DNA from: Dokdonella fugitiva
GTDB taxonomy: Bacteria > Pseudomonadota > Gammaproteobacteria > Xanthomonadales > Rhodanobacteraceae
Length of the DNA: 64,000 nt
Direction: 5' to 3'
Assembly: GCF_014138265.1 (NCBI RefSeq)
Contig: NZ_JACGXL010000004.1
Location: forward strand, 1 to 64,000
In this document: piece after piece, positions 19,343-28,700 of the stretch
How positions within the stretch are numbered: the stretch's first letter is position 1
Layout: each line of letters opens with the position of its first letter
Notes under the pieces: generated by a model
The model's database searches: none
What the model saw: only the letters and a program-made list of their open reading frames with translations
What the model was told of the DNA's origin: nothing
Position numbers and translations under genes: made by a program

Positions 19343-20449
19343 ATGAATGCGCGTTCGGTCGCGTCGCGCCTGTGGTTGCCGCCGACCCGCCTCGCCGACG
19401 GCCTGCGTTCGCGCGCGGACAATTTCCTGCTGCTGCGCTTCGTCGCCGCCGCGCTCGTCATCTACGGGCACGGTCATGCGGTCGCGGCCCACGCACCCGA
19501 GGCCGTCGACGTGTTCCTGCGCATGGGCTGGGGCCGTTACGCGGGCGCGATCGGCGTCGACCTGTTCTTCGTGATCAGCGGCTTCCTCGTCACCGGCAGC
19601 TTCCTGCGCCGGCACAGCCTGCCCGCGTTCGTGTGGGCGCGCGCGCTGCGCCTGCTGCCCGGCTACGCCGCATGCCTGCTGCTCAGCGCCTTCGTGCTCG
19701 GCGCCGCGTGCACCGAACTTCCGTTGCGCGACTACCTCGGCCACCCGGACACGTACAGCTACGTGTACTCGAATCTCAGCCTCGGTCGCCTGCAATGGAA
19801 CCTGCCGAGTGTGTTCACGCACAATCCGCGCCACGGCACGGTCAACGGCTCGATCTGGACGTTGCCGGTCGAAGCGCGCATGTACCTGTGCGTCGCGTTG
19901 TTCGGCGCGTTCGGACTGCTCGCGCGCCGTGCATGGGCGAGCGCGGTGATCGTCGCGCTGCTCGTGTCCGGCTGGTTCGCGCCCGGGCTCAACCCGCTGG
20001 TGTCGATCCCGGAATCGCCGCGGCTCGCCGCGATGTTCGCGCTCGGCGCGCTGTGCTGGCTGCATCACGAGCGCATCCCCGTGCACGGTGCGCTCGTGCT
20101 CGTCCTCGCGGCGACCTGCGCGTGCGTGCACGGCACGGTCGCGTATCCCATCGCGTTCTCGCTCGCCGAGACCGCGTTCGTGTTCTGGTTCGCCTACCGC
20201 TTGCGCTGGCACGGTTTCAACCGCGTCGGCGACTACTCGTACGGGCTGTACCTGTGGAGCTATCCGATGCAACAGCTCGTCGCGTTCCTCGATCCGGGCG
20301 TGACGCCCGCGGGCGACGCGTTGCTCGCGTTCCCGCTCGCGCTTTCGCTCGGCGTGCTTTCGTGGCACGTCGTCGAGCGCCCGGCACTGGCGTGGAAGGA
20401 TCGCCTGCCGTGGTCGCGCCGCCAGCCGGCATCGACCGACGCCGCCTGA
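19343..20449 (+). CDS. Acyltransferase 3 family membrane protein (OafA-like)
   Basis: The 368-residue protein has about ten transmembrane helices. It carries the family hallmarks: an early LLLRFVAAALVIYGHGHAVA with the conserved His, then DLFFVISGFLVTGSFLRR and the late YGLYLWSYPMQQ. Such proteins O-acetylate or otherwise acylate LPS, peptidoglycan or exopolysaccharide at the inner membrane. No SGNH domain is fused here. ATG 19343 is the start because the longer frame upstream lies in the methyltransferase gene. It ends the plus-strand accessory run, one base from the end of convergent tsaB. Confidence 0.88.
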   Translation: MNARSVASRLWLPPTRLADGLRSRADNFLLLRFVAAALVIYGHGHAVAAHAPEAVDVFLRMGWGRYAGAIGVDLFFVISGFLVTGSFLRRHSLPAFVWARALRLLPGYAACLLLSAFVLGAACTELPLRDYLGHPDTYSYVYSNLSLGRLQWNLPSVFTHNPRHGTVNGSIWTLPVEARMYLCVALFGAFGLLARRAWASAVIVALLVSGWFAPGLNPLVSIPESPRLAAMFALGALCWLHHERIPVHGALVLVLAATCACVHGTVAYPIAFSLAETAFVFWFAYRLRWHGFNRVGDYSYGLYLWSYPMQQLVAFLDPGVTPAGDALLAFPLALSLGVLSWHVVERPALAWKDRLPWSRRQPASTDAA

Positions 20450-20450
20450 G

Positions 20451-21137
20451 TCAACGGTTGCGACGCTGCTCGTCGAGCGTCAGCGCGACCTTGTCGCGCA
20501 GGTAGACCGGCAGCGCGTGTTCCGGTGCGACGCCCTCGCCGACGCGCGGCAATGCGAGCCGCGCGACGTCCACCGCCTGTGGATAGCGGTCGCCCTCCGC
20601 CCATGCGGGTTCGACGCCGAGGCGCGATCGCAGTACCTCGTGGTAGGTCGACCAGCCGCTGCCGACGACGTGGCACGCCGCGTGCGTCGCGAGCGGCACG
20701 TCGGCCGCCGGTCCGACCGTCTCCGCACCGAGCGGCTCGACCAGGCCGTCCGCGCCGCGCCGGAACCAGCCCGCGTAGATCTCGCCCATGCGCGCGTCGA
20801 CGACCGCGAGGATCGGTACGTCGCCGTCGGGCGCCTGCAGCGCGAGTGCGGCGAGCGACGACACCGGCACGACCGGGATGCCGAGCGCGAACGCGATGCC
20901 TTGCGCGGCCGATATCGCGAGGCGCACGCCGGTGAACGCGCCCGGGCCGCAGCCGACCGCGATCGCATCGAGGCCGCGGCGCGCGAGGCCCGCCTCGGCG
21001 AGCACCTCTTCGCACATCGGCAGCAGCAGTTCGGCGTGGCGCCGCGGCGCGAGTTCGCTGCGCGCGAACAGGCGTTCGCCGGCGAGCAGGGCGACCGAAC
21101 AGGATTCGGTCGCGGTTTCGAGCGCGAGCAGGTTCAT
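20451..21137 (-). CDS. tsaB: tRNA t6A37 threonylcarbamoyltransferase subunit TsaB
   Basis: TsaB is the non-catalytic scaffold of the TsaBDE complex that makes t6A37 in ANN-decoding tRNAs. The 228-residue protein has the ASKHA-fold N-terminus (LLALETATESCSVAL), the dimer-interface and TsaD-contact motif GCGPGAFTGVRLAISAAQGI, and DARMGEIYAGWF. The length agrees with E. coli TsaB (231). It is convergent with the acyltransferase gene. Confidence 0.95.
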   Translation of the reverse strand: MNLLALETATESCSVALLAGERLFARSELAPRRHAELLLPMCEEVLAEAGLARRGLDAIAVGCGPGAFTGVRLAISAAQGIAFALGIPVVPVSSLAALALQAPDGDVPILAVVDARMGEIYAGWFRRGADGLVEPLGAETVGPAADVPLATHAACHVVGSGWSTYHEVLRSRLGVEPAWAEGDRYPQAVDVARLALPRVGEGVAPEHALPVYLRDKVALTLDEQRRNR

Positions 21138-21194
21138 GGCGCCGATTCTAGCAAGGGTCGCGGCGACTGCCGTCCGCGCGTCCGCCGCAGCGGA

Positions 21195-21223
21195 GCCGCG
21201 ATGCTCCGGCGAGGCATCGCGGC
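21195..21223. repeat. Short REP-like palindrome
   Basis: GCCGCGATGC (21195-21204) and GCATCGCGGC (21214-21223) are exact complements around a nine-base loop. The GCCGCGATGC core is the same as in the large palindrome at 3629-3702, so this is probably a degenerate member of the same family. It lies between creD and tsaB. Confidence 0.6.
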
Positions 21224-21254
21224 GGCCGCGTCGCGACGGACACGAAGCGCGCGC

Positions 21255-22574
21255 TCAGGCACCCGGACCGCGCGAGCCGGCCGCGTACCAGTCCACCCGC
21301 CGCGTCAGCGCCATCAGGGCGACGACGGTCGCGAGCATCGCGAGCGAACCCATGAGCAGCGCGTAGTCCTCGCTGCGCACGAGGCCGTACAGCAACGCGT
21401 AGACGAGCGCGAGCATGCCGCCGAGCGCGAGGCCGGCACGTCGCTGCGCGAGGATCGCCGCGGCGTAGCCGCCGACGATGCACGCGGTCACGCTCGCCGC
21501 CACCGCGTACGCGGCGCCGAAGCCGACGTGCTCGGACAACGCGAGCAGCACGAGGTAGAACGTGCACAGCGCCGCGCCGACGAGCAGGTACTGCACCGGA
21601 TGCACGCGCAGGCCGCGCAGCACTTCGAACAGGAAGAACGCGACGAAGGTGAGCGCGATGAACAGCAGGCCGTACTTGCCCGCGCGCACGTTCTGCTGGT
21701 ACGCGTTCGCGGGGCGCACGAGGTTCACGCCGAACGCGCTCGCACCGGGGTCGACCGAAGCCGCCTCCAGCGACGACCAGTGCTGCGGCACGGGCCGATT
21801 GAGGTCGAGCACCTGCCAGTCGGCGCGGAAACCGTTCGCGTCGATGTGCCGCTCGGCGGGCACGAAGGCGCCGTCGAAGCCGGGATCCGCCCACGCGCCG
21901 TCGACGTGTACTTCGGTCTGCCGCGCGAGCGGCAGCGCCGCGAAGCGTTCGCTGCCGGCGACGGTCAGTTCGAATGCGAACGGCAGCGGCTGCACCGCGA
22001 GCGACGGGTCGAACGGGGCCGCGGCGCTGATCGCCGGCAGGTTGCCGATGCCGGCGCCGTCCGGTCCGAACTCGAGCGTGTCGGCGCCGAACCGCAGCGC
22101 CGACGCGCGCCGGATGCCGTGCACGTCGGCGATCGGCACGCGCAACTCCGCGCGCCGCCACTGCGCGCTGCAGCCGTCGCCGCCGACGTGCGCGACGTCG
22201 CCCGGTACGAAGCGGCCCTCGGCCTTGATCGTCGCGGTGTAGACCACGCTCTCGTAGATGCCGTAGCTGCGCAACTCCGGCACGAGGGTCGTGGCGAGCG
22301 CGAGGCGGTCGGGCAACACGAACTCGGTGCGCTCGAGCGTGACCGGCTTGCCGTCGCGTTCGAGCTCGCAGCGCACCGGCACGGCGAGCACCGGTCCGCC
22401 GACGACCTGCGGCGCGCCCCAACGCACGGCGATCTGCCGCGCCGCCTCCTGCGCGCGGCCGGCGCGCTCGCCGATGAGGTCGTTGACCTGGGCGAGCGGG
22501 ATGAGCATCAACAGCGCGAGCAATGCGACCCCGAGCACCTTCGCGGTGACGCCGGGCGTGAATCGCGGAATCAT
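21255..22574 (-). CDS. creD: CreD family inner-membrane protein
   Basis: The 439-residue protein matches the CreD/YrfE-type family. It has one N-terminal transmembrane helix (about residues 12-31), a large periplasmic beta domain (about 45-300; DRLALATTLVPELRSYGIYE, AALPLARQTEVHVDGAW) and five or six C-terminal transmembrane helices. The latter include the conserved KYGLLFIALTFVAFFLFEVL and RVHPVQYLLVGAALCTFYLV. CreD is induced by CreBC in enterics and contributes to envelope integrity and beta-lactam responses; no creBC genes are visible here. A GGAGG lies just upstream of ATG 22574. Confidence 0.92.
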   Translation of the reverse strand: MIPRFTPGVTAKVLGVALLALLMLIPLAQVNDLIGERAGRAQEAARQIAVRWGAPQVVGGPVLAVPVRCELERDGKPVTLERTEFVLPDRLALATTLVPELRSYGIYESVVYTATIKAEGRFVPGDVAHVGGDGCSAQWRRAELRVPIADVHGIRRASALRFGADTLEFGPDGAGIGNLPAISAAAPFDPSLAVQPLPFAFELTVAGSERFAALPLARQTEVHVDGAWADPGFDGAFVPAERHIDANGFRADWQVLDLNRPVPQHWSSLEAASVDPGASAFGVNLVRPANAYQQNVRAGKYGLLFIALTFVAFFLFEVLRGLRVHPVQYLLVGAALCTFYLVLLALSEHVGFGAAYAVAASVTACIVGGYAAAILAQRRAGLALGGMLALVYALLYGLVRSEDYALLMGSLAMLATVVALMALTRRVDWYAAGSRGPGA

Positions 22575-22687
22575 GGTCTGCCTCCGTTCGTCGGGAGCGA
22601 CCATTGCACGCGCGTCGCGCGGCGCGGTGCGGGCGGATTCGGGCTGATTGCGGGCGGAATGCGCGGACGCGGTGGCGATCGCCGCGG

Positions 22688-22717
22688 TGGCGTCACTCCG
22701 GCGAACCGGGATGACGC
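22688..22717 (-). terminator. Repeat-type hairpin downstream of the giant protein gene
   Basis: GGCGTCA (22688-22694) pairs with TGACGCC (22711-22717), and the interior CCGG-CGAA-CCGG (22697-22708) continues the stem with a small bulge. The GTCA...CCGGCGAACCGGGATGAC pattern resembles dispersed intergenic palindromes found in many proteobacteria. It begins 26 bases after the stop of the 2646-residue gene, so it may end that transcript. No T-run is present. Confidence 0.5.
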
Positions 22718-22742
22718 CGATCGACTCGGCGCGCCGATGCCG

Positions 22743-25700
22743 TCAGTGCGCGATCGCCCAGGCCGTCCAGTCGATGCGCGTGCGCAGCGCATCCGCCTGG
22801 GCATTGGCCGAACGACCGCAGGCTTCGGCGGCATCGAGCAGGCGCAGCAACGCGGTCTCGCGATCCTGCGCCGACCATGCTGCCTGTGCCGCCTGCAGCG
22901 CCGTCACCGCGCTCGCGAGCGGCGCATCGGGGTTGCCGATCGCGTTCGCGACGACGACGAGATCGGCGATCGAGTCGCCGGGCAGGTGCGTGATCGCGAG
23001 CTCGGCATGCGCCAATTGCGCGATCGCGACCGGATCGCTCGACGACACCGTCGCCGCGATCGTGGTCGAGCCGCCGTACCCGAGCCGCACGTTCGAGTGC
23101 GCGACGAAGCTGCCCTGTTGCGAGAAGTCGAGCGCCCACGACGGCGTCGCCGGCATGAACGCGGAGCCGTCGTCGGCCGCGAGCACGAGGGTGCCGCGGA
23201 ACGGATCGGCATGGTTCGTCACCGTCGCGGTCAGCGGCACGACCGAGCCAGCGCGCAGCTCGACCGAGGTCGGCGCGAGCGTCGGCAGCACGCCGCCGAA
23301 CAGCTGCGAAAGCACGCCGGGCACCGCGTTCTCGTAGGTGCCGATCGCCGCCTGCCAGTCGAACGCCGCGTACGCACTGCGGCCGCTGCCATAGGCGTTG
23401 GTGAGCACCGCAGGCACGCGCCGCTCGACGCCGGCCCAGGCGCACGCGCGTGGATCGATCGTGATCTTCGCTCCGGCCATGCGGATCGTGTCGCCGATCA
23501 GCGAGCACTTGAACAGGCTGCTCGAACCGGACGCCTCGATGCCGCCGGCCGGCGCGAACACGTAGCCGCCGAGCGTCATCGACGAGGTCGCGAGCTTGAC
23601 CGCATCCGGACCGTGCAAGGTCGTCGCGAACTGCAGGCCCTGGTAGTACGGGTCGAACGTCGCGCTCGAGCCGGAGAACTGGATCGAGCCCGTGCTGACC
23701 AGCGTCACGGTGCCGCTGAAGCTCGAACCGGCGAGCTTCACGTCGCACGGGATCCAGTACACCCCTGGCGGCAGCACGATGCTGCTGCCGTTGCGTTGCC
23801 AGCGGTGGCTGCGCGCGCATTCGGCCGACTGGTCGAGGTAGGCGCCGCCGAGCGCGGCCTGCACCGGACCGCCCGGCCGGAAGTCGTCGAGGTTCGTGAG
23901 CTGCGGCAACGGCTGCGGGCTCACCGCGCGCGGCGGCACGCTGAACGTGTTCTGGCTGCCGCTGTTGGCGAACGTCGTCACGTAGTGCACAGGACCGTCG
24001 ACGGTGTTCTGCGCGCCGGTCCAGCGGATGCCGCCGTTGGAATGCACGGCGCCGTGGCTCTCGTGCTGGCTGCCGCTCCACTCCAGCGCGGTGTCGTTGC
24101 CGGTCGCGTTCGCCCACAGCGCGATCGCGCCGGGGTTGTCGCCGACGTCGACGATGCGCGCATCGCTGAACACGGTCGCGGGCGATGCAGCGGTCTGGAT
24201 CGCCTGCGCGCCTTCGGACAGGCGATGGTCGGCGCTGGCGGCGACGACCGGGCTCGCGACGTACGTGTCTGTGTGCGCACCGACCGCGAGGTTCGCGCTG
24301 TAACCACCGGCGATGCTCGCGAGAACGACGTTGCGCGCCGTCGCGCCGCTGTTGCGGATGCGCCAGGCCGTGTAGCGGTCGCTGCCGTCGGCGTTGCGGA
24401 CGCGGCCGAGGCCGGCGAGCGAGAGGCGCGTATTGCCGGTGCCCGCGTCGCTGCCGTAGTAGCCGATGTCGACGCGGCCGTGCGCCGCGAGTTCGTCGGA
24501 CAGGCGGCCCTGTTCCGGCGTGAGCGGCAGGCGACCCGTGAGTTCGGCGAGCACCTGCGCCGCCTGCGGCACGACGATCCGGCTCGCGAGGGTCGGTGCG
24601 AACGTCGCGTGCGCGGCACCGCCGGGAGCGGTGGCGAGCACGTCCAGCGACGCCGCGTTGATCGACGCCAACGCGTCCGACGCCGCGAGCCCGTTCGCCT
24701 GCGCGAGCGCGTCCGGCAAGCGTGCCCTGCCGTTGGCGACGAGCAGGCCGTCGCCACGGTGCACGCCTTCGCGCACGAGGCGCAGGGTCGTCGCATCGGC
24801 CTCGACCTGCGTCGCGAGCAGCAGGTACAGGCGATAGGCGCCGCTGCGCACGCCCGCCGCGAAGTCGGCCGGCGTCGTCGCGAACGTGACCGCGTAGCCG
24901 AGCGTGCCGAGCTGGGCGGCGATGCGCGTGCCTTGCGCCGCGGGCATGCCCGGGTCGACGAGCGCGAGCGCGGCCTTCTGCGGCGGCGCGGCGGCGAGCA
25001 CGACGTCGGCGTCGAGGCTCAGCAGCAGCTGGTAGGTGTCGACCGCGAGCGCCATCTCGTGTGCATTCGCGCCGCTGCCGACCGTCGCGCTGAGTACCGC
25101 GAGGTAGGTCGTGCCGACGCGACCGCGCGTGATCCAGCTCGCCGTGAACGGCACGCTCGCGCCGACGCCGATGTTCGACACCTGGTCGAAGCGCTGCATC
25201 ACCTCGCCGGTATCGGGATCGACCAGGGTGATCGCGAGCGGCAGGTTCGCGAACGCGCTGTTGCCCTGGTTCGCCGCACTCGCGTCGAGCGCGAGCGTCG
25301 CGCCGACCGGCAACGTCTTCGGCGTCGCGCCGATCGTGCCGACGAGGCCGAAACCGGTGTCGCTGCTCGAGACGACGTTGTAGGCGGTCTCGACGTGGCT
25401 GAGCAGGTTCGACTGCGCGTCGAACAGGTCCTGCTTGACCGCGTAGATGCCCGGCGCGGCATTGGCGAGCGTCTGCGGCACGCTGAAGTCGAGTCCCTGG
25501 CCGGCGAGCAGCTGGGCGATCGAGTACGTGTGCGTGAACTGCAGCGCGTCGGTCGCGTCGTAGACGTCGACCACCAGATGCAGGTTCGACAGCGTCGCGT
25601 TGACCGATCGGCTCTGCACGTGCGAGAGGATCTGCACGCGGTCGCTCGGGTTGTAGCTCTGCCGATCGGTGTGCACGGTCGACGTCGCCGCCGTGTTGGC

Positions 25701-28700
25701 GCCGTCGGGCAGCACGTTGAACGTGGTCTGGCCGCGCGCGATCGTGCGGCCGGCGTCGGCGAGTGTCGCCTTCACCGTGTACTGCGCCGGCGCGATCGTG
25801 CCGATCGGGAACGGATCGGTGACCGGCAGCGAACCGCCCTGCGGGATCGTCACGTCCTCGCGCGTGACGTGGCCGACGAGCGCGCCCGCGGCGTCGTAGA
25901 CGTCGACGACGAGCGTGCCGTTGACCGGGATGCCGTCGCCGTTGACGAGCGTGGTGGTCACCTGCGCGATCGCGTTGTTCGGATAGTCGGGATGGTCGGT
26001 GACGACGCCGAGCGAAACGACCGAGTCCGCGGTGACGACCGGCACGTCGATCGGCATCGTGACGATCTGCTGGGTGAAGCTGTTGGCGAACGTCATGTGC
26101 GCGTCGGACGCGACCGCGCGCTGCTCGCCCGGCTGCATGTCGACGAGGCGCAGCGCGAACGCGAGGTCGCGGCCGTCCTCCGTGACGCCGGTCAGCGCCC
26201 AGCTCACGACGAGGTTGCCGGCGGCGTCGGTGGTGCTCTGGTCCGGCACGGGCACGAAGTCGGAAGGCTGCACGTTCGGCGGGAACGTCGCCGACACGGT
26301 CGCGTCGATGCTGCCGAGGCGATCGAGGATCGTCGGCAACCAGATCGCGACCATCGTCGTGGTCGACTCGTGCGTGCTCATGATGCCGTTCGAACTCGTC
26401 CACGAGCCGTCGCCCTGCTGCTGCGTGAGCAGCCAGGCGACCGCCTTGCGGATCGCCGGATCGCCCGCCGACGGGTTCGTGTAGTCGATCGCGAGGCCGA
26501 CCTGCGCCGTGACGAGCGCATCGCTGCCGTAACCGGTGTAGCGCCCCCAGCCACCGTCGGCATTCTGGTTCGCGCGCAGGCGCGTCGCGATCGTCGCCAT
26601 CGCGGCCTTGATGTTCGCCGCGCGCGCGAGGTTCGACGCCTCGTAATAGCGGTACGCCTCGCCGAGGCCCCACAGCTGCTGCGCGAGGTGCATGTTGTCG
26701 TTGGTCGCGACCGACTGCCCCTGCAGCCAGGTCGTGCCGCGATCGATCGCGGTGTCGTAGTGCGCGAGCGAATCGGCGACGGTTTCGCTCTGCGGCACGA
26801 GCTTGTAGATGCCGCTGCGGCCGCTCGCGACGTAGGCGACGCTGCCGTCGGCGAGGTGCGTCATCTGGTTCGCCTGCGTGTAGGTCAGGCGCTGGCCTTC
26901 CCAGGCTTCGCTGAAGCGATAGATGCCGTTGGTCGTCGACAGCAGCCAGTGGTCGCCGTCCTTGAACAGCTGCAACAGGTTCGGCGGTGCGCCCGCGCCC
27001 TGCATCACTTCGAAGGCGAGGCTGACCGTCTTGTCCGGCGCGACGCGATAGACGCGGCCGTTGTAGTAGTCGGGCACGTAGAGGCTGCCGTCGTCGTTCG
27101 GCGTGATCGTCACCGGCTGCTGGAACGGTCCGTTCTGCACCCAGATGCTCGCCGCACCCGTGTCGTCGAAGCGATAGACGTTGCGGTTGCCCCAGACCGT
27201 GCCCCAGACCGTGCCGTCACTGCCGACCGACAGCGTGTCGAAGCCGGTCGCCGGCAATGCCACGCGCGTACCGTCCGCATTCAGGCGATAGACGTTGCCG
27301 GCGGTGCTCACCCACACCTGGCCGTCGGGCCGCTCGACGATGCTGCGCGGGTCGCTCATGCCGGTCCACTTCTGCACAAGCGAACCGTCGGGGCGGACCA
27401 GGTACACCGTCGCCCCGCTCTGGTCGGAGTAGTAAAGGTTGCCGCTCGACGCGGCGAGCAGCGAGCCGCGGCTCGAACCGGGCTGGCTCGCCAGCAGCGT
27501 CGCGCTGCCCCAGGTCGGCACGCTGGCCGGCGCGTTCGCGCGCAGGAAGTCGCCGACGCGGCGCAGGTTCGACAGGTTCAGCATCGACATGCTGATGTCG
27601 TTGTCGAACCAGGCCGCGTTGTAGTCGGACGACCAGTTGCCGTTGCTCGCCTGGAAGTTCACGACCCAGTCGCCCGCGCGCTTGAGCACGGCCGGGAATT
27701 CGCCGAGGTTGTGGTAGCCGAGCAGGCCCCACAGGGTCAGTGAACCGAGGCGACGGTAGTAGCTGCAGCAGTACCCCTGCGTGATGCCGCCGTCCTGCCC
27801 CTGGTTGGTCGAGACATTGTTGAGGATCGCGTTGCGGTCGAAATCGCTGAAGGACGTGAGCTCGCGCGTGAGCTCGCCACCGATCAGCGCCTGGTTGCCG
27901 ATGTGGCAGCTCGAGCAACGATTGGTGTCGATCCACGTGCGCGCGGCGGGATCGTTGAACGCGACCGCCTTCTGGATCGCGGTGCGGATCAGCGGTGCGA
28001 GCGGATCGCTGATCGTCGCGTGCGCGGGATCGGCGCCGCTGACGTGGATGTTGCCCTGCACGGTGCGCGTGCCCGCGAGCACCGTGTCCGGCGTCGCGCT
28101 GAACGCGGCCTGCGCGACGTTGCCGACGTAGAGGCTGCCGGTGACGCGCCCGAGCGCGGGGTTCGCCGCGGTGACGACGAGATCGAAATCACCACCCGCG
28201 GACGGCGTCCAGTTGCCGAAGTCGAGCGAGGCGAGTCCGCTCGGCGCGAGTTGGCCGAGGTCGGCGCTCGCGCTGAACGCGATCGCGCCGCTGTGCGTGT
28301 CGACCACGGCGAGCTGCATCGGCTGCGCCGGGAACGCGACATTGCCGTCGTTCTTGATGACCGCGGCGAGCGCCACGGGCTGGTTCAGGCCGGCCTGGAT
28401 CACCGGCGGATCGGCGGCGACCGTGCCGCCGAAATGCGTCGTCGCGACGATCGTGAACGGCGCGACCTGGTTGACGACGAGCGTGCCGAGCGGATTCGTG
28501 CGCGTGACCGAACCCGGCTGCACGACGCGCAGTTCGAACTGGTAGCTGCCCGGTGCGAACGTGCCGGTGTTCCAGCGGCCGATGATGCCGAGGTGCTCGC
28601 CCGCCGCGAGCGAGATCGCGCCGATGCCGAAACCGCTCGCATCGGTGAGCGGCCCGCTGCCGACCAGTGCGTGCGCAGCGTCGTACACCTCGAGCAGGAG

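Noticed and set aside
22575-22742. attR-like copy of the tRNA-Lys 3' end
   Set aside because: No stretch resembling ATCACGGCCCA was seen here, in the tsaB-creD gap or in the gaps of the RHS block.
20517-27743. Very long plus-strand open frame opposite tsaB, creD and the giant gene
   Set aside because: It is arginine/alanine-rich, has no recognisable domain, and mirrors the codon bias of the minus-strand genes, as is usual at this GC content.
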